Origin: a bacterium
GTDB taxonomy: Bacteria > Planctomycetota > Planctomycetia > Planctomycetales > Planctomycetaceae
Direction: 5' to 3'
NCBI GenBank assembly: GCA_016124895.1
Contig: WGMU01000140.1
Coordinates: forward strand, 1 to 62,632
Length of the DNA: 62,632 bases
Shown here: in pieces, positions 10,801 to 22,800 of the stretch
Layout: each line of letters starts with the position of its first letter
How positions within the stretch are numbered: position 1 is the first letter of the stretch
The notes under the pieces: generated by a model
Databases searched by the model: none
What the model was told of the DNA's origin: nothing
Seen by the model: the letters and a program-made list of their open reading frames with translations, nothing else
Program-made: the position numbers and the translations under genes

Positions 10801-13800
10801 TCTCGCGTTCGGCATCGCTCGCTTTGAAGAGTACACAGGTCCGACGGCGACAGGCGGTTCTACAACCGTCCAGCCCTTCATCCTGAATCAGCCGGTCATT
10901 TCCATCACGACGCCGGGATTTCAGTCCGCCATCAATGCGGCCCTCGCCCGCCAGGCTCCAGGATCCGGCAGTGGCCGTGACGAGACGCACATCGAGGCGC
11001 TCTATCAGATCGCGACCGGAGTGGGCTTTGATGGCAACGGCGACGGTGACATCGTCGATGCCGGGCCAGCCGGCCTCTACACAACTCAGACGAATTCCAA
11101 CACCAGCGGCGACGTTCCAGACTTCGCATCGTTCATGCCGGACCCGACAGGCGACCCGAACGGCCCTGTGCTGCCGCCCGATGGAACAATTGGCGGCATC
11201 GGTTTCCGTGCCACAGCGACCAACAGGATTGTGCTGCTGGCAACGGACGGGCAGTTCAACTTTCAGGACGATGGTCTTTCGACCTACACCGGTGTTGGCG
11301 GCGTGACCGTACCCGCAACAGACTTCACGCTGAACGGCTCCACCGGAACACCGAACAATGCTGGGGCAAGTATTCAGAACACGATCGATGCCCTGAATGC
11401 TCAAAACGTCAAGGTGATCGGCCTGGGAAGCGACCCATTTGGCTTTACCAATATCCAGGTGCCGCTGGAAGCCCTGGCCACGCTCACTGGAGCCGTTGAT
11501 GCTCTCGGAAATCCGCTGTACTTCGACGTCGACCCCAACAATGCCGGCGCGATCAGTTCGGGAATCGTGAGTGCGGTCACGGGTGCTGTGTCCTCCGTTT
11601 CTGTTGCTCCCGGAGACTGGCGCGGACTCAAATTCACGGAAAAGAGCAACGATCGCAACGTCCGTGAAGTGCTGGAAGATGAAGACGCCAACAACCGCGG
11701 CATCGAGATCAATGACAACCCCGGCAATGCACAGTTCCTGGGGGAACTGGCGCCGCAGCATGTCACAGGACCGACCGCCAGCGATCTGACGGCGATCGAC
11801 ACCAACGTCCGGGCCGACGGCGATGACAACCGCCCGCTGGGATTTGAGGTTCAGGGATTCATCAGCCTTGATGATCCCGGCGACGTCGACCTCTACAGCT
11901 TCAAGGCGACCGCCGGCAACCAGATCTGGATCGACCTCGATCGGACCCGCGGCGGAGCCCTCGACCCCGTCGTCGAACTGGTCCAGGCCGACGGCACGCT
12001 GCTGGCTCGTGCCCGCTACGACCACGGCATGCTGTCGGTTGCTCTGTCGGGAGGAGCGCTGCCGCTGACAGAACACGACTATCTGGGCGGTGACTTCTAC
12101 ACGCTCAATCCGTACGACACCGGCTTCCGTGTCATCCTGCCGGGGTCGGCGGGATCCGTGGGAACGTACTTTGTCCGCGTGCGCAGCAATCAGGCCACCG
12201 CTGGCGAACTGGACGATCCAGGCCTGGTCGATCAGGGCCTGACCAGCGGCGAATACCAGCTTCAGATCCGCACGCAGCAGGTCGACGAGAAACCGGGCTC
12301 CGTCGTCCGTTTTGCTGATATCCGCTACGCCGATGTCGGGATCGATGCCATCGGTCTGCCGGCTCACTCGCCGCTGCTGACGGAATCGATTGAGACCACG
12401 CAGAACAACAATACTCTCGCCGGTGCTCAACAGTTGGGGAACCTGCTGGAATCCGACTCCAATGTCCTGACAACTGGTGGCACACTGGGAGCGACAACCG
12501 ACGTCGACTTCTATCAGTTCAGCACCGACTACGCGAGAACGATCCTGGGCAACTCGATCCAGGTCATTCCGGGCGTGAATTCTCCGCTGCCCGGTGGATC
12601 GGGAGCGGGCCCCAAGACATGGTCGACGGTCTTCGATGTCGATTACGCCGATGGTCTGACTCGCGGCGATACGACACTGATGGTGTACGACTCGAATGGT
12701 GTCCCAATCCTGATCGGTCGCGAATCCAACGTGCAGGACGATCGTCCGGCGGCTGGCAATTCCAACGATCTCGATGACCTGACGCGTGGCTCTGTCGGCT
12801 TTCTGGACCCCTACATCGGTCCGGTCATGCTCCCGACCGGAACACCAGGCACAACGACGACCTACTCCTACGCGGTCAGCTCGAACAGCCAGCTCAACCG
12901 TCAGCTCAACCAGACGTACCAGTCGAACGCGACGAACGCCGCAGTCCGTCTGGAGCCCGTCAATTCCGTCACACGTCTGATCGAAGACCACATCGGTTTC
13001 CAGGGTTACGCCTCGACCGGCAGTCAGGTCGATCCGGCTCATACCGATGGTCTGTTCGACATCACCAGCTCGCAATCGCTCTCCACCGCCGTCCGCAGCT
13101 TCGACCTCGCAGACATCCCGCTGTTTATTTCGACTGGCGACCAGCTCTACGCCTACGACCCGCTGTTCGGTCAGCAGATCCAGCAGATCGACAACGACCT
13201 GACGGCGGGCAGCGACTCTATGCAGGACATCGTCATGCGGTCCGACGGCGTCCTGTACGGGTATCAGCGAGTTAATAACACCGCCGGCACAGCTGGCCGG
13301 CTCATCACGATTAACTCAACCACGGGCGCTCTGGCGACCGTTGGAACGGACAACATTGCAGGCGAATCTGCCGGAGTCATCGGTCAGAGCAATCTCGATA
13401 TGGATGACCTGACCATTACCGACGAAGTTGGCGCTGTCACGTTTCGACGCAACGGACCGAATGCCAGCGCCGGATACTACGAAGGATTCTACGCAGTCTT
13501 TGAAAATGAAAACGGTGGAGCCGGAACAGACGGCTTCCGCAATTCGAAGCTGTACCGCTTCGATCCGGCCACCGGTGCGATCTCGAATTCGACAGGTGAT
13601 ACGGGATTTGGAAATATTCAGTACGCTGGCGTTTCCTACGCCACAGCAAATATCACAGTGCAGGACACCAGCAACAACACGACGACCATTCAGTTGCAGG
13701 CACGGGCACCCGGCGCGAACGGAAACGGGATCACCGTGAATGTTTCCAGCAGCGGCGCCGCCAACTCGACAGTAACCGTCACCACCGGCGGTCGAACGAT

Positions 13801-16800
13801 CAACATTACCGCAGGGACGACTGCAACTGCTCAGAACATCGTCGATATGATCAATTCGTCGACGGCCAACAATGGCAATTCCGAACTGCTGGTTCAGGCT
13901 GCACGTATCACGAACAACAACCGAACCGCAAACAATACAACCACGCCGTTGACTTCCACTGGAATGACCAACGGTGGTGCGGACGGGCCCAATGGGGTGA
14001 TCAATGGAAACATCACCGGACTGGCATTCGACACGTTTACTGGTGGCACCCTGTACGGAATCACGAACAGAGGCGAACTGGTTTCGATCAGTCCGACCTC
14101 AGGCCAGGCGATGCCCGTTTACGATTTCAACGCGGATCCCGCGGGTTTCGGGCTGGGCAATGTCGACTTCCGCGGTTTAACACTCGCACCACAAAACCTC
14201 TACAACGGTCTGTATTCGACCGGTGCCCTGTCCGGCACGATGTTCACAATTAACGGTGCTGGCGATCTCGTCGCCTTCCGGCCCGATGGTGCTGGGAGTA
14301 TCGAGCGAGTCTTTGCGTTTGGCAGCGACAACGAAGCGCAGTCACTGACAGCCTCGGCGACACCACAGAACGGTGACACATTTACGCTGACCTTCGACAG
14401 CGATATCTATGGCCAACTCACGACGCGTGACATCGACGCGACAAATACGGCTGACCTGCGGGCTGCTCTGCTGGAACTGCGGCCGACCGATCGCCTGGGC
14501 GATCTCATTAACAATGTGCCGATCTTTACGGCCGCCGACCTGAACATCACCGGGTCACTGGCTGGCGGCGATCTCCTGATCGAGTTCCAGGGCTTCTATC
14601 AGGACAAGCCGGTCAATCTGCTGTCTGTCGATAATTCCGGAATGGGCGGCGGCCGGTCCGTGAGTTCAGCCGTTGCCATTGATGCAAACGGTAATCTGCA
14701 GGAGGGGGGCGACGGCATTCGCAGTCAGTCGTCCGTTTCGACAGGTCGAACCGGGGCGACGGGGCTGGCGTTTTCCAATCTGGACTTCAACCTGTGGCAC
14801 ACGACGACCAGACAGGGAGCTGTCGATGTTGCGGGACACGGGATCAATCCGGCCTACGACCTGAGTCGCACCCCGATCGACGAATCACGGGATATCGTCG
14901 ACGGCCAGGGACAGACGCGGACGCAATCCGAACAACAGGGAGGGACCAGCTTCTACTTTGGACTGGAACAGTTCAGCACATCCTCATCAACTCCGTACCT
15001 CAATTACGAGGACACGAATACGCAGTTGGGTATTCTCGACAACGAGTTTCAGCGTGACCTGACCAGTAATGCCAATATCGGCAACAACTACAACCTGCCC
15101 GGTGGAGCGCTCGGCAGTCTGCTGACTCAGCCGTTTGACCTGATCTCAGACACTGGGACAGAGTCAAACCGCGACCGGCCGACGCTGTACTTCAACTACT
15201 TCCTGGCCACACAGAACGATTCGGCGTCAGATCCGGATGGCTCGTTCAACGACGCGGCCCGCGTGATGATCTCGACCGACGGCGGACGCACCTGGGAACT
15301 GCTCGCGACGAACAACACTCCGCGCGATGACAACAGCGAACTGCCGTATTTCAGCTCGCACTCCGATCTGGCGAACAATCAGGACACGCGGCAGGAAGTT
15401 CAGGAACTCTTCGACAATACGGGCGTGTGGCGTCAGGCCCGCGTCGACCTGTCCGACTTCGTCGGCATGTCGGGCGTTCGGCTGCGAGTCGATTTCACGA
15501 CAGCCGGCACGATCGTCGAGAGTGGCTTTACGACAAATGACAGTGATCTGGCTTCGACGGTTGATGGTTTTGGCCGGCTCACGAATACGCTGACAAACGG
15601 ATACACCAGAGCCGCAAATAACGACGCCGAAGGCTTCTACATTGACGATATTATCATCGGCTGGTCGGAACGCGGTGAGATGATCACCGGGTCGACGGCT
15701 GACCAGAATTACTTCACTGTGCCGCAGCCGCCGATGAGTCTGATGCTGCCGCAGGAGATTCTGACCGGTGATTATCAGGTCGAAGTCCGGCGCGGGTTTG
15801 AGTATGCCGGTAACGCCAGTTCGACTGATCCCGAGATCGTCGTCGCGAACACGTTCGACCCCAACATCCGGTATATCTCCGGAACAACGGGCATCTTTTC
15901 GACAACGACCGGCCTGCAGCTTCCGCAGACGATCACTGACCTCTACAGCACTGCCGTCATGGATGACTTCGAACTGGGAGATTCCGACCCCGCGACGTTC
16001 GGCTTCGATCCCACTGTCGGCTGGATCGCCAACGGTACAAACAGCAATGCACCGTGGGGCGTTTTGCCGACCCAGGCTGCAGGGGCGACGACAACATTGA
16101 ACGGCGGTCTGGGCGCAACCCCTTTGATGGGGACCCTGAACGTTGCAGACGCGTCGATCTTCCCTTCCGGACAGTTCGTCTTTTTTGTCGGAGACGAGCC
16201 GATGGGGGGACAGGTGCTGTTTGGAAATACGGTCGGCTTTGTCCGGCAGGCAGCCACGGCCGTCGCGCATTCCAGTGGCGAGACTGTGTCGAACGGCACG
16301 TTTGCCGCCCATTCCGGTCCGGTCGGGGCCAACCAGACGACGGTGATGCAGGTCACGGTGACCACCAGCCGGTTCGAGTTCGACTACAAACTGACGGCGG
16401 ACTCTGGAGATCTGTTCCAGGTGTTCGTCGACGAACTCGGCAGCGAAGGCGGTGCAACTTTCCAGACCGGCACCACAACCAGCCAGTTCGTCCACCAGGT
16501 GATCTCGGTCGAACCAGGCACGCACACCATCTTCTTTGTCTACACGAAGGACGGCAGTGACACACTGGGGATTACTGACTCACTGGAAGGCGTCACGATT
16601 GACAACGTTGTGTTTGAGGGGCTGAGCGGTGTCTACATCCGTGGCGACCGGAATGTCGAGCGGCAGCAGGGGCACTTCCAGATCGAGAACAACATCATCC
16701 GCGATGTGTCGGACACGGCGATTCGCGTCACGGCTGCGCCGCGGTCAACCGTCGGCAATTTTGCAGTCCCCGGCTCGCCGATCAACTTCGACCAGAACAA

Positions 16801-19800
16801 CGCGCAGCGACTGGCCCCCGGTATCACGATCGCCAACAACCTGATCACCGGATTTGAGAACGTGGGCATTCAGTTCGGCGGCGACGCGAACTCACCAGGT
16901 TCCAACACCAATCCGGCATCGGCAGTTCCGTTCGGCAAGATCATCAATAACACGATCTTCGGAGCGGACAGCCAGGCCTACGCAACGTCCAACGCGAGCG
17001 GCATCGGCATCCTCATTCAGGACTACGCGAGCCCGACGCTGTTGAACAACCTGATCGCCCACACGGACACGGCGATCATGAATAATTCGGCCGGACCAGC
17101 GCCGGTCGTCAATCGGACGTTCTTCCACGACAACAACGCCATCGGAGTTCCCGGCCAGAACTCCATCAACGACCCGGCCACAAACCCCCTGTTTGTCGAC
17201 GTGGGCGCACGCAACTTCTACCTGACGGACGGCGCTCAGGCTGTCGACCGGTCGCTGGGCAGCCTGTCGGATCGTCCCACGTATGTTTCCTTCAAGGCTC
17301 AGGCCGGTATCCCGAATTCCGATACCTTCTCGCCGAACCGCGATCTGTTCGGCCAGTTACGCGTCGACGATCCGACTCAGGTGCCGTCTGGTCTGGGTGG
17401 CGAAGTCTTCAACGATCTGGGCGCAATCGAACGTGCTGACTTTATCGGCGGCGTTGCTCGACTGACCGTGCCGGAAGACGGTGGTCTCGATGACCTCGAT
17501 CCACTGTCAACGGTCGTGCATATCGACGCTCCGACCTTCTTCAACCAGATCGTCGTTCAGTTGACGGACTCCGGGATCGGGATTGATGACTCCACGGTCA
17601 ATCTGACCGGCAGCCAGTTCACGCTGACTCAGACGACCAAACAGGGCACGACCACGCTGCAGAACTTTGTGGATTACACCTTCGTCTACAACGCGAATAC
17701 GAATGAAGCCATCTTCACATCACTGACTGTGTTCCCGTCGTCAGCCCGTTATCACCTGACGGTTGATAACTCAGTGACTTCCGGCATTCTGGACTTCGCC
17801 GCCAATCCGCTTGTGCAGAATCAGCCGGACGGTTCGGTCGGATTCGATATTCTGGTCACTGACGGCGCGAACGACCCGCCGGTCAACACGCTGCCAACGA
17901 TGCTGGAAATCGATGAAAATGTGATTCCGTTCCCGTCGTCGCTGACGTTCTCAGCAGCCAACGGTAACGCGATCACTGTTGATGACAACGACGCGTTTCT
18001 CAGCACGAACGAACTGCGGATCACGCTGTCCGCATCGACGAATTCAGGCTTTGCCGACGGGACATTCACGCTGCCGGCCGGATTTGCGTCGCTCGTGACT
18101 CTGGATATCGGAACGGGAACGAACGATACCACGGTCACGTTTACCGGCGTAATTCCGAACCTGAATGCTGTTCTGAACGGACTCGTCTTTACACCGCGTC
18201 TGAATTACTCAGGACCGGCCACGATCAACGTTCTCACGAGCGATCTCGGCAACTTCAGCGCGCTGCCGCTCGTTGAGATGTTCGACTCCGACGACATCGT
18301 GCTCAACATTATTCCGGCCCTGCTGCCGCCGGCCTTCACGCTCGATCTGCTGGATTCTGCTCCGAGTGGGCCGCTGAGCGTGAGCGAAGACGGCACGGTG
18401 ACCGACACATTCACCATTGTCCTGCTGCAGCAGCCGTTACCTGGAACCGAAGTCTATTTCAGTTTCACGACTGACGATCCCACCGAAGTCAGCGTGACGC
18501 CGTCCGTCATGTTCAATACCAGCGACTGGAACATGCCGAAGACGATTACGGTGACCGGCGTCAATGACGACTTCGACGACGGCGATATCGCCTCGATTCT
18601 GACGGTGGCCGTTGATGACCTGCTGACGACCGACCGTCGGTACCGGGACGATGTGCATGCGCCGTCTCAGACGGTTGACATCGTCACCACTGACGACGAA
18701 GAGGCCAACTTCACGATCGTGGCTGCGAGTCCGCTGACCGTCAGCGAAGACGGAAGCGTGACCGACACGTTTACCGTCGTGCTCGATGCTCAGCCGCTTC
18801 CCGGCACTCAGGTCATTCTGACCGTGACGCCCGGTGATTCCGGTGAGACGTCCGTCGATCAGATGACGCTGACGTTCGACGACATGAACTGGAATGTGCC
18901 GCAGACGGTTACGGTGACGGGTGTTGATGACCGCTTCGACGACGGCGACATCACGTCGCAGATCACCATCGCCGTCGACACGGTGAATACGACGGCTCCC
19001 GCATTCCTCGATCCGAATCAGGCCGACGCACCGGCGTCTGTCGCACCGCAGACGGTTGATGTTCTGACGACCGACGACGACGAAGCCGATTTCATCATCG
19101 ATCTGCTGGACGCGGCTCCGTCCGGACCACTGACCGTCAGCGAAGACGGCACGACAACGACCGACTCATTTACGGTTGTCCTCGACGCACAGCCGATTCC
19201 AGGGACGCAGGTTGTCATTTCCATCACTCCATCGGATGCGACAGAGATTCAGGCGATTACGTCGCTGACGTTCGATACGAATAACTGGAACATGCCTCAG
19301 ACGGTAACCGTCCGAGGGGCCAACGATTTCCTCGACGAAGGCGACATTCTGTCATTCGTGACGATCGCCGTTGACACCGTCAACACAACGGCTCCGGCCT
19401 TCATTGATCCCAACCAGGCAGATGCTCCGGCTTCTGTTGCGTCGCAGACGGTCAACGTAATCACCGTCGATGACGACGAAGCGAATTTCACCATTGACCT
19501 GCTGGATGCGGCACCGAGTGGTCCGCTGATGGTCAGCGAAGACGGCACCACAACGACTGACACGTTCACCGTCGTCCTCGACGCGCAGCCAGTTCCGGGG
19601 ACTGTCGTCGTACTCACCATCACGGCGGACAATCTGGCGGAAGTCAGCGTGCCGATGTCGATCAGCTTTGATGAAAACGACTGGAACATTCCGCAGACCG
19701 TCACGGTCACCGGCGTTGACGACTTCTTCGACGAAGGTAACGTCGCGTCGATCATCACGGTGGCGATTGACACGGCGAATACGACGGCGCCCGCATTCCT

Positions 19801-22800
19801 CGACCCGAATCAGGGAGCTGCGCCGGCTTCCGTCGCTCCGCAGACGATTGATGTTGTCACGATCGACGACGACGTCGCCGGGTTCACGATTGATCTGCTG
19901 GACGCCGCTCCGTCTGGCCCGCTGATGGTCAGCGAGAATGGAACGACCACCACGGACACGTTCACGGTCGTGCTCGATGCGCAGCCGATTCCCGGGACGC
20001 AGGTGGTTCTGACCATCACACCGAACGACGCCTCGGAAGTCACTTCCACGATGTCGCTGATGTTCGATACGAACAACTGGAATATGCCGCAGACGGTGAA
20101 TGTGACCGGAGTGGATGATTTCCTCGACGATGGCGACATACTGTCAACGATTACCGTCGCGATCGACACTGCAAATACGGATGCTCCAGCGTTTCTGAAT
20201 CCGAATCAGGGAGCGGCTCCGGCCTCTGTGGCGCCGCAGGACGTCAACGTGCTGACCATCGACGACGACGAAGCCGGCTTTACGATCGACCTGCTCGACG
20301 CTGGCCCGTCCGGACCACTGCTGGTCAGCGAAGATGGCACAACGACGATCGACACCTTTACGGTCGTTCTTGATTCTCAGCCCGAGGCAGGTACGCAGGT
20401 TGTTCTCACGGTCACGGCGAACGATACGACGGAAGTCAGCGTGACCTCGCCACTGACGTTCGACGAAAACAACTGGAATGTCCCGCAGACCGTCACCGTC
20501 ACCGGCGTCAATGACTTTTTCGACGAAGGCGATATCGCGTCGACCATTACGGTCGCGATCGATCTGGCGAATACGACATCGGCAACCTACGTCGATCCGA
20601 ATCAGACCGCCCCGCCAGCGTTCGTGTCCTCACAGGACGTCGATGTGGTCACGCTGGACGACGATACGGCAGGTGTCTCGATCAACGAGTTTGACGGCGT
20701 GACGGTCGCTGAAACCGGGACCACGGACACGTTCCAGATCACACTGGATGCTCAGCCGCTGCCGGGAACGATCGTCGTCGTGACGTTTATGTCCGGTGAT
20801 ACCGGCGAAGCAACCGTTGCTCCGGCATCGTTCACGTTCAATACCAATAACTGGTTGATTCCACGCACGATTACAGTGACCGGTGTCGACGACCTGTTCG
20901 ATGACGGGTCCATCGTTTCGCAGATCACTGTCGCCGTGGACGACGGGGCGACAACGGATCCCGCCTTCCAGGATTCGGCCAAAACGCCGGACCAGTTCGT
21001 CAACGTCACAACGACGGACGATGACACGGCCGATTTCACAATCAATCTGCTCGACGCGGTTCCGAACGGGCCACTGACCGTCAGCGAAAGTGGTTCGGTC
21101 AGCGACTCATTCACTGTCGTCCTGACGGCCCGGCCAGTTCCAGGCACGCAGGTTGTATTCAGCATCACGCCCACAGATGCCTCGGAAGTCAGTGTCACAC
21201 CGTCTCTGACGTTTGACACAAACAACTGGAACGTGCCGCAGACTGTCAATGTCGCAGGGCTCGACGACTTTTACGACGACGGTGACCTCACGACGGCGGT
21301 CACCGTCGCGATCGACACGGCTAACACCGATGCCCCGGCGTTTCTCGACCCGGAGCAGGGGGCTCCGCCGGCGATGGTGGCGTCGCAGACGGTCAACGTG
21401 ACGACCGTCGACGACGACACCGCCGGTTTTACGATCGACCTGCTTGATGCGGCCCCCAATGGTCCGCTGACTGTCAGCGAAGACGGGACGCAGACGGATT
21501 CGTTCACAGTCGTGCTCAAGGCTCAGCCACTGCCGGGAACGCAGGTCGTCTTCAACATCGTGCCGACAGACGCCACGGAAGGCCAGACGTCTACACCGAC
21601 TCTGACGTTCGATACGAATAACTGGAACATGCCGCAGACGGCATTGATCAGCGGCGTCGATGACCCGTTTGTCGATGGCAACATCCTGACGAACTTCACC
21701 GTCTCGATTGCGTCGGCGATGACGACTGATCCCGCCTTCAACGATCCGACGAAGACGCCGGCTCAGAATGTCGCGTTCACGAACGTCGACGACGAAGTGG
21801 CCGAGTTCGATATTGTGGAGTCCGGTGGCGCGAGCCTCGTTGCTGAGAGCGGCACGTCGGACACGTTCACAGTCGTGCTGCGTGACCAGCCACTGACGAA
21901 CGTCACATTGAGTGTCACATCAACGGACACCGGGGAAGTCAGCGTCGATAAGCCAATCCTGACGTTTACGCCGTCAAACTGGAACATGCCACAAACGGTT
22001 ACGGTGACCGGCGTTGATGAACCCACCGTTGACGGAGATCAGACGATTCCCGTCCGCGTCGCGGTCATCCCTGCCAGTTCGCATGTGCTGTTCCACATGC
22101 TGCCCCCCAAAGACGTCAACGTGACGGTGACAGACAACGACGTGCCTTCGTTCAGCGTGACTGAACCGATCGACGGATCATTCCCGGTCACGACCGTCAG
22201 CGAGAGCCGTTCGTCGGACACGCTGGCTGTCGTACTCGGAGCACAGCCGGAAACCGACGTCGTCTTCACGGTATCGATCTCTGATCCCACCGAAGCGACA
22301 CTCAATACGATGCAACTGCGGTTCACCTTCGCGAACTGGAATCAGCCGCAGCAGATCGTCGTCACCGGCGTTGATGACCTCATCGTCGACGGCGCGCAGA
22401 TTTCGACGCTCACTGTGGCCGTCGATCAGGCTCAGACCAACGACTTCTTTGACGGTCTGGCGACGCAGATGTTTGACGTGACGACGCTCGACAATGACAA
22501 CGGGCGGTTCCTCGTTTCCAGTCCGTCCAGTTCGATAGTCAGCGAGGACGGAACGTCGCAGACCTTCCAGGTGCTTCTGCAGGCTCAGCCGTTAACAGAC
22601 GTCGTGCTCGACGTCAGCAGTAGCGACACGACGGAAACCAGCGTCGACAAGCCGATGCTGACTTTTACGTCGAGCAACTGGAATATCTCGCAGACCGTCA
22701 CCGTGACCGGCGTCGATGACGTCATCGTTGACGGCACGCGGCTGTCGACGATTACCGTCGCGGTCAACGCGGCACTCTCTGACAACGGTTTCGATTCAGC

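Noticed and set aside
9746-13075. Open frame of 1,109 codons on the minus strand inside the giant gene
   Set aside because: It is the mirror of a GC-rich, stop-poor coding frame. It has no signal, domain or ribosome-binding site, and the plus-strand protein is clearly real.
15227-16525. Minus-strand open frame of 432 codons inside the giant gene
   Set aside because: It is another antisense shadow of the same coding strand, with no recognisable motif.
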